Positions 57,201-62,690 of a stretch of DNA of 64,000 bases are shown in pieces (the first letter of the stretch is position 1; every line of letters starts with the position of its first letter). Location of the stretch: NCBI GenBank assembly GCA_036937835.1, contig CM072863.1, forward strand, positions 22,349,501 through 22,413,500, in the 5' to 3' direction. A model generated the notes under the pieces. It had not been told where the DNA came from. It was given only the letters and a program-made list of their open reading frames with translations, and did no database searches. Source of the stretch: Pampus argenteus (taxonomy: Eukaryota; Chordata; Actinopteri; Scombriformes; Stromateidae). A program made the position numbers and the translations under genes.

Positions 57201-58181
57201 AAAAGCTTCACCATTTTACATCCATTTCACGTAATGATTGTATATGAAAAGTGCTTTTGTGTCATGTGGGCATCACATGACTTGCAGTTCTGCTATGACC
57301 ACTGTGATAAAATCACCTCACAGCTGCTAAAATAAACCTGAACTGCCTCAAGGAAGAGAGCTGATTGGTTAGAAGAGGCTGAGGCTAGCAACTGGTAGAG
57401 TATGCATCTTTTTTTTCCTAGGATGGCAAAGTCATGTCCCACCCTATTCAGCCTCCGATTGGCTTTGACTCTGATATTCTTACCCTCAACTATTACTAGA
57501 GTAGGGTGGGTCATGACTTTACCATCCTAGATTTAAAAAAAATGTTGGCACACTGCAGGCCATGTCTCACAGCATAACGTTACCTCACATTTATTAGCAG
57601 CGTTGGCTAATAATCACACATTTACTGCCTGAATTAGACATTTCTACAAAGGGTAGAGACCAGAAATGTCCATGCTAGAAAGCAAAAGAAGACACCAGAG
57701 AACAACTGGCAAAGAAGTTAAATGATGCCATCTTACACTGTACTATAACTACACAATTTTACAGCATTTACTCATTTTATATTTTATTTATTTTCCATAT
57801 AAATTGTGGTTTCAGAGTTATCTGACAGAAACCCAAAAGAAAAGCAGAAATTAGTAACATACTGTTTGATACCGCTGATTTAACTTCTACCAAAAGCGAG
57901 TCATCCAATCAAAATGCTTGTATGGTAATCAGCTTTGACTGGAGGCTTCTAAACCTAGTGGGTATGAGTCAGCAGGCCAAAAAAGAAGAGGAGGATTGAT
58001 TGAAGACATTCCCTGGTATAACAAAAGAAATAAACAGCGGTGCTGTAGAGGGAAAAGGCGGAGATGTTCCCACTTACACATCAAAGCGAAGGTTCTGCTT
58101 CTCTTCAAAGAAGAAATCAAGGACAAACTTCCTCACGAAGTCGGGGTTCAGCGTGTTATCGATCACTTCTGTCCGACCGAA
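3870..58181 (-). CDS. cpne9: Copine-9, partial: 12 internal exons (gene-level entry)
   Basis: Copines are cytosolic proteins with two C2 domains, which bind phospholipid in a calcium-dependent way, and a C-terminal VWA-like domain thought to recruit partner proteins to membranes. Twelve exons translate to a continuous 319-residue segment. It holds most of C2A (FGRTEVIDNTLNPDF, then YNVDTRSS, DFLGQMFCTLGEI), all of C2B (KLDKKDFFGKSDPFLVFY through VYDWDRDGSHDFIGEF), the linker NPKKKGKKKKYVNSGT and the start of VWA (FTVAIDFTASNGNPSQPTSL). Features pointing to copine-9 rather than copine-5 or -8 are GSRLERTL, TQLNFTV, FVDFIRGG and DYDSDKLFPAYGFGAKLPP; this comparison is from memory of the family. 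All introns have GT/AG borders and phases agree throughout. Start codon, first part of C2A and the rest of VWA lie outside the window. No premature stop is seen, so the gene looks functional. Confidence 0.92.
4052..5250 (-). other. cpne9 intron, simple repeats only
   Basis: This intron of about 1.2 kb separates the two VWA exons. It holds a CA tract at about 4077-4099 and a GT tract at about 4371-4404, with otherwise AT-rich unique sequence. Confidence 0.85.
5251..5297 (-). CDS. cpne9: cpne9 exon: VWA MIDAS motif
   Basis: This 47-bp exon encodes TQLNFTVAIDFTASN with split glycine codons at both ends. It contains the metal-ion-dependent adhesion site, D-F-T-A-S, intact. Acceptor is CTCCCAACAG, donor GTAGGACG. 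Confidence 0.97.
5298..6400 (-). other. cpne9 intron with pentanucleotide microsatellite
   Basis: This 1.1-kb intron contains an ACACT pentanucleotide array at about 6300-6330 and an ACA-type run near 6208-6222. Nothing else is recognised. Confidence 0.85.
6401..6462 (-). CDS. cpne9: cpne9 exon: start of VWA region
   Basis: This 62-bp exon encodes VTLLSFKVESEYTFVDFIRG and two bases of a following glycine codon. It bridges the end of the C2B-linked region and the first helix and strand of the VWA/copine domain. Acceptor is GTCTTCAAG, donor GTAAGAGC. The FVDFIRGG variant resembles the FVDYIKGG I recall for copine-9 rather than the FLDYIKGG of copine-5/8. Confidence 0.97.
6572..6625 (-). CDS. 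cpne9: cpne9 exon: lysine-rich C2B-VWA linker
   Basis: This 54-bp exon, phase 0 at both ends, encodes VLNPKKKGKKKKYVNSGT. The lysine cluster is the conserved basic linker that ends C2B in copines and could contact acidic phospholipid (inference). Acceptor is TGTGGCCCAG, donor GTAAGACC. The exon is symmetric, so its loss would not shift the frame. Confidence 0.97.
6985..7060 (-). CDS. cpne9: cpne9 exon: end of C2B
   Basis: This 76-bp exon begins with the base completing the serine of DGSHD and encodes HDFIGEFTTSYRELSRGQSQ followed by FNVYE, ending in phase 0. The IGEF...SYREL...YEV segment is a copine hallmark closing the second C2 domain. Acceptor is GTCTTTCCAG, donor GTAAAAGA. Confidence 0.97.
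7061..9200 (-). other. cpne9 intron, nothing recognised
   Basis: This 2.1-kb intron has poly-T/A runs and a purine-rich GA stretch at about 8340-8500. No repeat family or open frame with recognisable content was seen. Confidence 0.75.
9201..9242 (-). CDS. cpne9: cpne9 exon: C2B calcium loop 3
   Basis: This 42-bp exon encodes TVKVDVYDWDRDG with flanking split codons for R and S. It carries the D-W-D-R-D calcium ligands of loop 3 of C2B, all intact. Acceptor is CTCCTCCAG, donor GTAAGCGC. It is phase 2-2 and a multiple of three, so skipping would keep the frame but remove the calcium site. Confidence 0.96.
9243..12735 (-). other. cpne9 intron, mostly unique sequence
   Basis: This 3.5-kb intron contains a GT repeat (about 9879-9901), a tandem duplication of a 14-mer ATGAATCCTTTAAA (about 10099-10126) and poly-T runs. 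No exon or known repeat was recognised. The 515-bp (12841-13355) and 815-bp (13460-14274) introns that follow toward higher coordinates likewise hold only simple sequence, including a GT tract at about 13903-13930. Confidence 0.75.
12736..12840 (-). CDS. cpne9: cpne9 exon: C2B middle strands
   Basis: This 105-bp exon encodes FTICHKTEVIKNNLNPVWQS followed by FTIPVRALCNGDYD and two bases of an arginine codon. The NPVWQ motif and the CNGDYDR segment are typical of the second copine C2 domain. Acceptor is GTTTCCAG, donor GTGAGGGG. Confidence 0.97.
13356..13459 (-). CDS. cpne9: cpne9 exon: C2B calcium loop 1
   Basis: This 104-bp exon encodes DIATMQFCANKLDKKDFFGK followed by SDPFLVFYRSNEDG and two bases of a threonine codon. 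The aspartates in KLDKKDFFGKSDP are the conserved loop-1 calcium ligands of the second C2 domain, all present. Acceptor is TTCTCGCAG, donor GTGAGTGT. Confidence 0.97.
14213..14248. repeat. GT/CA microsatellite beside cpne9 donor
   Basis: Dinucleotide repeat with one CG interruption. In the transcript it is a CA repeat starting about 26 nt after the donor of exon 14275-14338. Intronic CA repeats near 5' splice sites are known hnRNP L binding sites in other genes. Confidence 0.9.
14275..14338 (-). CDS. cpne9: cpne9 exon: linker to C2B
   Basis: This 64-bp exon completes the serine codon of the upstream exon and encodes GIPGKKCGTIIFTAEELSNC plus R, the entry to the second C2 domain. It ends in phase 0 with donor CGT|GTTAGTAT. 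Its acceptor AG directly follows a CT repeat of about 70 nt, which acts as the polypyrimidine tract, and a CA repeat starts about 26 nt after its donor. Because 64 is not a multiple of three, skipping this exon would shift the frame. Confidence 0.97.
14341..14411. repeat. GA/CT microsatellite forming the polypyrimidine tract
   Basis: A run of GA dinucleotides with a few interruptions. On the coding strand it is a CT repeat that ends at the acceptor AG of exon 14275-14338, so the splice polypyrimidine tract is itself a length-variable microsatellite. Confidence 0.93.
16795..17290. repeat. Degraded teleost interspersed repeat
   Basis: The text GGCTGGATTGCTATGAACAT, TCTAGCGCCACCAGCAGGTC, AAATGTTAGCATGCC and TGAGCATGTTAGCG is characteristic of a repeat very common in fish introns and untranslated regions, recognised from memory. 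It has no coding capacity. The family name is not certain. A short second copy lies at about 29885-30000. Confidence 0.7.
18196..18240. repeat. CA microsatellite
   Basis: Uninterrupted run of AC dinucleotides, about 22 units, within the large cpne9 intron. A shorter one lies at about 18926-18946. Confidence 0.95.
19755..19817 (-). CDS. cpne9: Candidate cpne9 cassette exon (63 bp, phase 2-2)
   Basis: On the minus strand a TTTATAG acceptor and a CTG|GTGAGAG donor bound exactly 63 bp. Read in the copine frame (the TC left by the upstream exon plus T) it is open and encodes SDGNPQLSQSGGRGLAAYIR, ending with two bases that make a cysteine before GIPGKK. Inclusion therefore adds 21 residues between C2A and C2B without disturbing the frame. 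Copine-5 and -8, as I recall them, carry an insert of about 20 residues at this position ending in a pattern like SLNSRTGKPMPAVSNG; the fish peptide aligns loosely with it (shared L, G, A and K/R, M/L exchanges). The acceptor pyrimidine tract is weak, as is common for alternative exons. No transcript evidence is available here, and chance cannot be excluded. Confidence 0.55.
20698..20815. repeat. Teleost interspersed repeat fragment
   Basis: Sequence reading TTTAACCAGGTTAGTCCCAC, then TGAGAC, a T-rich/A-rich centre, and GCCAAGACAGCAGC matches a short repeat frequent in fish genomes, recognised from memory. It is non-coding. Confidence 0.6.
23804..23839. repeat. CA microsatellite
   Basis: Uninterrupted CA dinucleotide run about 100 bp before the minisatellite. 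Confidence 0.95.
23941..25076. repeat. 60-bp minisatellite, 19 units plus a partial
   Basis: A tandem array with unit GCAGAGAGGATGGAGGGATG followed by GAGGGAGGAGAGGAGGGAAG and TAGCCTGCGTTTAGGAATAG. Seventeen units are 60 bp and two (starting at 24241 and 24713) are 52 bp, each lacking one GGAGGGAT-like 8-mer. Variation is limited to a few positions (CGT/CAT/TGT, GAGG/GACG/GATG, AGGA/AGTA). Because 60 is a multiple of three and the unit lacks stops in some frames, it produces long open frames on both strands, including a minus-strand frame of 304 codons at 24231-25145. These are by-products of the repeat, not genes. The purine-rich strand is the plus strand. Confidence 0.97.
25390..27525 (+). 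mobile_element. L2/Maui-type LINE, 5'-truncated
   Basis: The element runs from the middle of the reverse-transcriptase region to its natural 3' end. The 3' untranslated part includes a tetranucleotide CTAT/CCAT tract (about 26975-27005), the segment GGGCTATATAAATAAAAT, and a terminal TTTGA array (about 27497-27522), as seen in fish L2-clade elements. The endonuclease domain and ORF1 are absent. It lies about 310 bp after the minisatellite, in sense opposite to cpne9. The reading frame is unbroken over about 1.5 kb, which suggests a fairly recent insertion. Confidence 0.93.
25456..26886 (+). CDS. LINE reverse transcriptase ORF2 fragment (C-terminal part)
   Basis: The frame encodes 476 residues from the first ATG and stays open upstream to about 25390 (PTRLLKDVLPLVSPSLLN), so the ATG is only an internal methionine. 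Reverse-transcriptase landmarks are the LANYRPISNLSFISKVLEK block (residues 34-52), motif A LDLSATFDTIDH (about 107-118), motif B HGVPQGSVLGPLL (about 164-176) and the catalytic YADD (198-201). The C-terminal part HWLPVKSRIEFKILLLTYKA and LGARAFSYQAPLLWNKLP is the tail typical of L2-type elements. Motif A usually reads LDLSAAFDTIDH in this group; here one alanine is threonine. The endonuclease is missing through 5' truncation, so the copy cannot be autonomous. Confidence 0.95.
   Translation: MINLSLLSGYVPQSFKIAVIKPLLKKPTLDQEVLANYRPISNLSFISKVLEKAVANQLCDFLHTNSLFEEFQSGFRVNHSTETALVKVTNDLLMASDKGLISVLVLLDLSATFDTIDHQILLQRLEYQIGIKGTALGWFKSYFLDRSQFVHVHDESSMQTKVSHGVPQGSVLGPLLFSLYMLPLGNIIRNHSINFHCYADDTQLYLSIKPDETNHLTRLQACIKDIKNWMTHNFLKLNSEKTEVLLIGPKHLRNYHSRDLALDGITLATSSTVKNLGVVFDQDLSFNNYIKQLSRTAFFHLRNIAKIRRIISQVDAEKLVHAFVTSRLDYCNSLLSGCSNKSLKSLQLIQNAAARVLTGTKIRDHISPILASLHWLPVKSRIEFKILLLTYKALHGQAPSYLKELIVPYHPTRTLRSQDGGFLVVPIVSKSRLGARAFSYQAPLLWNKLPLCVREADTINTFKSRLKTFLFDKAYN
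28559..28606. repeat. GT microsatellite
   Basis: Uninterrupted GT repeat of about 23 units, within the large intron. Confidence 0.95.
29885..30000. repeat. Teleost interspersed repeat fragment
   Basis: AAATATCTCAACAAATACTG, GATGGATTCCAATGACATTC and CCCCAGAGGATGAACCC are diverged parts of the same repeat family seen at 16795-17290. Confidence 0.6.
33755..33900. repeat. Possible GGTTAGG-type teleost repeat fragment
   Basis: TTAGGGTTAGGAAAATGAAA and TGGTTAAGGTTAGGAAAC are diverged motifs of a repeat seen often in fish introns. Related text (GGTTAAGATCATGGTTTGGC) occurs at about 44390-44460, and a short GGTTAGGGTAAGG stretch at about 15606. Family identity is not certain. Confidence 0.4.
34806..35250 (-). 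pseudogene. Degraded coiled-coil protein pseudogene, identity unknown
   Basis: Consecutive minus-strand segments in different frames give a charged, helix-forming protein: EEELKAQVQTDKDKDKEIAA, then KLEDQNKERVSDKALQRESV (about 35227-35110), a second frame with KYMNGVVARESVMRYQDKS, a third with QLSEVKRQLEEHVYGSREEE and ERLHKLYNVMSNMR, and a last shift giving ILEAEEFDKLVKK and a stop. Each frame is protein-like only in its own stretch and takes over from the one before, the pattern of a coding sequence broken by about three small indels. No introns are apparent, which fits a processed copy, but no poly-A tail is seen. A GT repeat (minus sense, about 35239-35256) marks the 5' limit. I do not recognise the parent gene. 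It lies inside the large cpne9 intron. Confidence 0.55.
35563..35615. repeat. CA/CGCA microsatellite
   Basis: A CA run that grades into three CACGCG-type units. The alternating purine-pyrimidine pattern could adopt Z-DNA. Confidence 0.9.
36375..36530 (+). mobile_element. Rex3/RTE-like LINE 3' end remnant
   Basis: CATCTGGTCTGGGAACACCT, CAGGATCCCCCTGGAGGA and the ending GGCTGGGTGGATGG are a diverged copy of the 3' terminal segment (a tryptophan-rich coding end followed by GATG repeats) common to Rex3-type fish elements, recognised from memory. Only the last 150 bp or so is visible and no open frame remains. Confidence 0.6.
37806..37900. repeat. AT-rich foldback (inverted repeat)
   Basis: The arm GAGGTCTTTGCATATAAAAT with GATAAAA (37822-37848) is answered by TTTTATCATTTATATGCAAA with GACATC (37859-37884) across a spacer of about 10 nt, with weaker pairing extending outward. 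This could be a small non-autonomous transposon or a transcribed hairpin. No family is recognised. Confidence 0.75.
39501..39629 (+). other. Exon-like open segment on the opposite strand
   Basis: A 129-bp segment bounded by a CACCTTGCAG acceptor-like site and a GAGAG|GTGAGAA donor-like site is open in the frame that starts at its first base (43 codons, phase 0-0). The second half reads KESGRKLADGKPMDYDGE, which looks protein-like. An alternative acceptor (GATCTGTCAG) would give 84 bp in the same frame. No partner exons were found on the plus strand and no family is recognised, so chance is the leading explanation. Confidence 0.2.
40669..40700. repeat. GT microsatellite
   Basis: Uninterrupted GT run in the large intron. 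Shorter CA runs lie at about 41632-41650 and AT runs at about 23264-23282 and 41211-41225. Confidence 0.9.
42845..42866. repeat. GC-GT alternating tract
   Basis: GCGCGCGCGC passes directly into GTGTGTGTGT. Such an alternating purine-pyrimidine tract is a classic Z-DNA-forming sequence. Confidence 0.85.
43135..43840. mobile_element. 706-bp DNA transposon derivative with subterminal repeat arrays
   Basis: The ends are inverted repeats beginning TACGGAAGCGTATTGCATTC and continuing ACTTGAAA, near-perfect for about 28 bp. Both flanks carry AGTTAA directly outside the repeats (43129-43134 and 43841-43846), a 6-bp target-site duplication. Inside each end is an array of a 17-18-bp motif, CCTGTTTTTCTGAGTAAT on the left (four copies, 43176-43270, the last ones diverged) and its reverse complement on the right (six copies, 43655-43800). 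The centre holds a transposase remnant. Size, structure and broken coding make it a non-autonomous deletion derivative. Confidence 0.88.
43297..43540 (-). pseudogene. Integrase/transposase remnant inside the transposon
   Basis: The minus-strand frame reads LCRHLKTLRLFRRKAHSDLI, then DIAMFLQDQLDIYGMLHGYK and MMYPWA, before losing resemblance. The pattern (a helix with LK..L..LGL.RRK, then a helix ending LHGY..M) matches the segment just before the catalytic core in a group of fish DDE integrase-like transposases, possibly the IS3EU or Ginger superfamilies; this is from memory. The catalytic DDE region is absent. The element also shows a 6-bp target duplication, which would be compatible with an integrase-like enzyme. 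Confidence 0.6.
44900..44985. repeat. Teleost GCTAAGCTAGGCTAA repeat fragment
   Basis: The string GTGCTAAGCTAGGCTAAACG followed within about 50 bp by ACAGACATGAGAC is a landmark of a short dispersed fish repeat. Related pieces lie at 62525-62690 and 63875-63997. Confidence 0.55.
46717..46746. repeat. GT/CA microsatellite beside cpne9 donor
   Basis: About 15 GT units on the plus strand. In the transcript this is a CA repeat starting about 17 nt after the donor of exon 46764-46840. Confidence 0.95.
46764..46840 (-). CDS. cpne9: cpne9 exon: end of C2A
   Basis: This 77-bp exon encodes DFLGQMFCTLGEILGTTGSR followed by LERTL and two bases (TC) of a serine codon. It forms the last strands of C2A and the start of the inter-C2 linker. 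The acceptor is CTCTGTGAAG and the donor GTAAGTCC. A CA repeat (in transcript sense) begins about 17 nt after the donor. The next constitutive exon lies 32 kb away at 14275-14338, with a phase-compatible candidate cassette exon between them. Confidence 0.96.
46841..48428 (-). other. cpne9 intron
   Basis: This 1.6-kb intron contains a GCTA tetranucleotide array (about 47965-47984), which is self-complementary, and a donor-like CAG|GTAAGC on the minus strand near 47930 that has no compatible phase or copine motif. Nothing else is recognised. Confidence 0.8.
48429..48468 (-). CDS. cpne9: cpne9 small exon: C2A calcium loop 3
   Basis: This 40-bp exon reads YNVDTRSSNLSKH. Its first base completes the valine codon left open by the exon at 58078-58181, and it ends in phase 0 before DFLGQ. 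Acceptor is AATTGCAG, donor GTAAGCAG. The residues correspond to the third calcium-binding loop of C2A. The first loop aspartate found in copine-5/8 (YDVD) is asparagine here (YNVD); I recall the same for mammalian copine-9, which supports the assignment. The exon is too short to appear as an open frame and was found by searching for the required phase and motif. Confidence 0.95.
49910..50060. repeat. Teleost non-autonomous repeat fragment
   Basis: GATCGGATCACACTGTGATC, CATTAACATGTGTTTTC and ACATGTTAATACCAGGTG are parts of a fish repeat whose ends read roughly TTACACCTGGTATTAACATG, recognised from memory. The ATTAACATGTG and CACATGTTAATACC pieces face each other within the fragment. Confidence 0.5.
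54845..55160 (-). mobile_element. Degraded LINE reverse-transcriptase fragment
   Basis: The minus strand reads ITLSTGVPQGRVLDTSLFTL followed by MIHDC, motif B of a LINE reverse transcriptase. In another frame FADNMTAVDLIASSYEEEVN follows, corresponding to the FADDTTVVGLI region, and then VDFRINDADHI. At least two frameshifts separate these pieces, and the catalytic aspartate pair is altered (ADN instead of ADD). It differs from the L2 copy at 25390, being closer to LINEs with an NTGAPQG-type motif. Confidence 0.8.
57418..57530. mobile_element. 113-bp foldback/MITE-like element
   Basis: The arm CTAGGATGGCAAAGTCATGT with CCCACCCTA (57418-57446) is the inverted counterpart of TAGGGTGGGTCATGACTTTA with CCATCCTAG (57502-57530); two mismatches in 29 bp. 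Pairing continues outward through T-rich and A-rich flanks. The 55-bp centre has no coding capacity. It may be a miniature inverted-repeat transposon; no target duplication was clearly identified. Confidence 0.8.
58078..58181 (-). CDS. cpne9: cpne9 exon: C2A core
   Basis: This 104-bp exon begins in phase 0 and ends with two bases (GT) of a valine codon. It encodes FGRTEVIDNTLNPDF followed by VRKFVLDFFFEEKQNLRFDV, the central strands of the first C2 domain and one of the most conserved copine stretches. The acceptor is TTTCTCCAG and the donor GTAAGTGG. The upstream exon or exons, which should encode the N-terminus and the first calcium-binding loop (an FSKSDP-type motif), were searched for up to position 64000 and not found, so they probably lie beyond the window. 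Confidence 0.97.
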
Positions 58182-61100
58182 CTGGAGAAATGACACAGAC
58201 AAGAGACAAAGAGAAGTCAACACTATGCACATTTAGTAAGGGGAGAAGTAGCAAGGTATTCTACTGTTGCAAAGAGCAGACTGTAGATCAGCAGGATTGT
58301 CTGCTATAATTCATTTGGAGGAAAACTGACCCAGGTGTCATTTCTGCTCAACCGGTCTACTTGATGTGCAAAGCGACATGACAGCAAATGCACACCCTCA
58401 ATTCAAAAATCCAGTGATTTTTTTCCCAATCAATCTAATCATCTCATTATCCCAAGATAAATGGATGGCTTTGCTGGGCCTATTAAGCCCCGACTGTTTG
58501 GAGCATGATTGAAGGCAAAGGCAGAGAAATCAATAAATTGCTCTTGATCAATTCATTCAATAAAACGTAGAATCAGCAAAAATTGGATCCCATTGTTGGC
58601 ATCACCAGTCCCCACACAACATTGACATGTCATGTGATCAATACCAATGCCTTAATTTACTGTGGATTTTCTATTTTGGATGGATCCACAGCCCACGCCG
58701 GTATATTGTTCAAATTGTGCAAAAATTAAACATTTTATCCCATCTGTCATGTTTATTTTTTGCTGTGGATTGTATAGACAAATACATCTATTCATTTAGA
58801 ACACTGGCAATATACTATATAAAAGGAAATATCAAATCTGGCTGGTTTATTATTTAAGTTGATTGCAGGGAGAGAGAGAGAGATCGACTCCTGGATGAGC
58901 TAGATTGACTTTTTACAAGAGAGAGAGCAGCACACTGCATTGTCACTTCATAAACATGTCTCAAGAGAACTGGTTTGTGTTTTCAAGGCAATATAGAGAC
59001 AATCATGTGTGGCAGGAATATTCAGCTCTACAGTCATCGTTTCTCAGGTTTCCATACAGGAAATGCAGATTTGATTTGCAGCTATGAAATTAGTGACTAC
59101 ATTTACATTCTTAACCATTCTGATACACACATTCTACACAGCTGGTAACCCACATTGCTATAGACTTTTTTTTTGTTGTTGTTATTGTTGTCTTTGTTGT
59201 GTATCTCCCAGGCATTTAGGATGGGCCAGTTGTACCAGTGAGCCTGTTGTTAGGGCTGCACCAGAGTGTGATTGACAGCTTTCACAGCGAACCGAATGAA
59301 CTGCACTAACCAGGAAAACACAGCAGAGGTGGTATGAACTCAACCAAACCACCTCTTGGACTGCTCATCAGTAATATATACATAGACTGGTTTTATTCTA
59401 TAGTACTGCTGCCACTTTCAACAACAGTCATTTTGTTACATTTCCTGCCATGCTATAAGAAGAAGAATCCTCACATTTGAATCCCCTGTTGATTGCCGTA
59501 CAATCACACTCATTCCTTTAACTCACGAGACAATCCCATCAATGCTTTGTGGCAGGTGACAGTGGTGAGCTATCGATTTGTCCAATACCTATAACCCCGC
59601 CCCTGCTCTCGCCTGTCAGTCAAACTCCATAAGCGAGAGAAAGGAGAATCCTCTATCAGGTATTAATCTCTTTGGATCTCGGTCAGTCCGGGTACACGGG
59701 TCCTAACGCTCAGCAGCGGCTGCCAAAAAGCTTCGGATTAACGATCTTAGATTGTCACGAGAGGCAAAGTCATATTGTCAATAACTGCCAACGCAAGAGA
59801 CGAGAGAGTTCCACACTGACATCTTTAACAATAATAAACGTTATTATCAATCTTTCAGGCATCATGTTTTAATGATGGTGTGTCCATGATTAAATCTGGT
59901 GTTGTATATTACAGGATGAGACGGATTAACATTATAACCTGATTTAAAGGGCAATACCTCAGAATATTATACAGTTCTTTATCATCACATGTACAGTGTG
60001 TAATGTGACCCGGTTCCAGCGGCCCCCTTTATACACTCAGACATTGCATGTGCTCCCAGATTTTTTTTTTTTATTTTTTTTTAGCCTTTTATGCACAGTA
60101 TGGAAGGAAATTACATATTCTTTTTAATTATAGATGTTAAGCAGCACCATGTAGTCGTATGATCACTTATGTTAATTTAGTCCAGCAGGACTGCAAACAG
60201 CAAACACTTCATTAAATTACAGTCTTGTAGGGTTTGTTTTTTTTCACCAAGAAATCTGTTCAGGAGATCTTTATCCCACTTACAAATTAAAAATATCATC
60301 AAAAATTTTAATTTTTCACTGTAATCTGGTCCAGTTTGAACAGACGGTTCCGTCTTTTCTGTTCTGTGCCTCTATCAGCTGCTCCAGCAATGAACAAAGT
60401 AAAAGCCACAAGTCTCTGGATAAAATTAGTTTTACTTTCATACATCAATACAATCCTCATATCTGGAGCATTCTGCACTCCATGCAGATAAAGGACCGGC
60501 TATAAACAGGGACGGCTATAAAACAAGCAATTTTGCCTGTTCCACTTTTACAGTATGCATCTGATTTTTATTAAATGTTGCATTTCTTCTGAGAACAATG
60601 ACAGAAATCAGGATATGATTAGAAGACCGTGTGAAACGGTCCTTCTCTTTAAGTGAGATATGAAGGAAAAAATCCTCTTTTGTCGGTTGTATTTGTAATC
60701 ACGTCTTAATACTGTGCAGATATGACACATACCTGAATGTTAATGCCAGATGGAAAGAGGATCAAACACTCACATACTGTACTATCTATTCATACACACA
60801 GAGAACCTCCTCCCTCCTACAGCGTAGCAGTAGCGGTGCGAGGTGAAGCGGCAGGTTGCTGTCGTGGACTGAAACTTAAGAGTCGCTGCCACCGCTGCTC
60901 TGCTGACAGCTGCCAAAACACCCAGCAGTGACACCTGCAACCCAGCTGATGTGTAAAACAGAGCTCTTTGTTTCATATTTACTCGTTCACTATTCTCCCT
61001 GCTTTCATGGTGGAAGAGCCCTGACATGCCCCGAGGGACGGGGCAAAGGAAGGCTGGTTATATTCCCACTGGATTTAAGAGGGGAGGGGGAGGGGGGGCA

Positions 61101-61211
61101 GATCTCTTTGCTCACTGTTGCATCACAATCTTTTGATCAGGCAGTGACAGCAGCACACTTGAAGACCATACAGCCTGCTGCTCATAAAGAAAACAAAGCA
61201 GGTACCTGCAG

Positions 61212-61255
61212 GGTTATATAGTCAAATCCGTGAGCACAGATTTGACTATATAACC
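61212..61255. repeat. Perfect 17-bp hairpin
   Basis: GGTTATATAGTCAAATC (61212-61228) and its exact reverse complement (61239-61255) flank a 10-nt loop. It could be a foldback transposon remnant or form a stable RNA hairpin if transcribed. The arm is shorter than a usual microRNA precursor. Confidence 0.9.
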
Positions 61256-61819
61256 TTCTACCCTGATTAGACTTTGTATTAAATTTAACTTCAGAGATAC
61301 CAAATAGGGGAAAAGGCTCAATCACTGTACCTAGAAATAATAGATTAGTTGATATGATGGACAGTTTCTACATGAGCAACAACATGGTAGCAATTTTCCT
61401 TTCTCACAGGAGACATTTTGACATGTCAAACACAGGTCTAATTAATAACGGTGGAATTAAATGTACCAGTATTGAGTATTGAAACAAAGGGAAGTGTGCA
61501 TGCAGTGTGTGAAATACAGAAGTGGATCCTCCAAGTTTATATTACAGGAAAATAAGAGCTGCCAAAGCACTACAGAAGCACAAAAGCATCTGATGTACAA
61601 GTCTGTGTTGGAAGCAATGCACAGCGCAGGGTATTTCACACACTGACGCTATCGTATAATAAAAATAGATAATGTGAAATCAAAACATGCTGTTTTATGT
61701 AGAAATGAGTGTGTTAAATGTGCATCAACAATCCTCCTCTGACCATGTAAACTGTCATCTCAACGGGAGAGTGAGAAACGCTGAAAGTGCACATGAGAAG
61801 GTTTTTCATGCAGAGTTCC

Positions 61820-61995
61820 TATGCAGGGTCATGGGTGACTGGAGCGCATCGCAGCAAACTTAAAGAGTCTCCAGCTCTCCTGATATGTTCGTCTTTGGAC
61901 GTTGGGATGAAACCGGAGCACCCAGTGGAAATCCAGGCTGAGGATTCACACCCCACACCTTCTTGCTATGCAGCATCAGAGATAACCTCTGAGCC
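61820..61995. repeat. Teleost interspersed repeat fragment (GGAAACCGGAGCACC type)
   Basis: CAGGGTCATGGGTGACTGGA, then GTCTTTGGACGTTGGGATGA and AACCGGAGCACCCAGTGGAA are diverged landmarks of a very common fish repeat (TTTGGACTGTGGGAGGAAAC and CGGAGCACCC in intact copies). The open frame across it is fortuitous. Confidence 0.65.
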
Positions 61996-62524
61996 TCTGT
62001 GACAGTCCAACCGTACAGTCTGTGGTTTTAACTACCAGGCAGCAACGATTGAAGCTACATGTAGAAGACGGGGTCCTCTGCTTTGAAGCCACCATGTGTG
62101 CGTACAGTCGGCTTTGATCTGCGCAGGATAAGTGGAATTCTTTAAAGCATTGGGGAGATGTACAGTTAGCACAGATCTGTTCAGTGGAGCAGGAGGGCTT
62201 TAATCAAAATCAGCACAGCTGCTGAAGGCTCGTGGCCTTTGTTGGATGTGCGACCATTCAACAAAATCCCAGAGGAATCGTTGCATAAAGGGCACTACGG
62301 GAGCTGCAGGGGGTTTCTATGCTACTGTTCGCACTTGTTCTCCAGGAAAACAGTGTGGGGAGATGGAAAGAAATACAAGCAGCAGGTATTCTATAAAATT
62401 GTAGTGTTAAAAGGACAAAACCAACTGTTCCTCTTAGTCAATTCAAATGAGTGCTTTGGAACCAGAATTATGTTAAAGCATGAAGAAATAACCGGACAAT
62501 TGTATTGTGTGGTGTTATGAAGTC

Positions 62525-62690
62525 AGGTCATGTCTCACTTATCTTAGCATAAAGAAAAGAAAGCAGGCACAGCTAGTCTGGCTCTGGGGAAACAAAAACC
62601 ACTCCTGCCAACTCAAATGCTCACTAATTAACACTTTATCATTCATTTAATTGGTACATACACAATCTCAAGAGAAAACAGTGTCCACAC
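62525..62690. repeat. Teleost interspersed repeat fragment
   Basis: CTTATCTTAGCATAAAG, CACAGCTAGTCTGGCTCTGG and GCTCACTAATTAACACTTTA are landmarks of a dispersed fish repeat also seen, in other parts, at 44900-44985 and 63875-63997. Confidence 0.7.

Larger units (their letters stand above)
48469..58077 (-). other. 9.6-kb cpne9 intron
   Basis: Contains simple repeats at about 50411-50432 (GT) and 51199-51226 (CA), a fish repeat at 49910-50060, a degraded LINE at 54845-55160 and a foldback at 57418-57530, each listed separately. No exon was found in 48469-49909, 50061-54844, 55161-57417 or 57531-58077. Confidence 0.75.

Noticed and set aside
61787..62002. Plus-strand 71-codon open frame
   Set aside because: It overlaps a diverged copy of a common fish interspersed repeat and has no recognisable domain.
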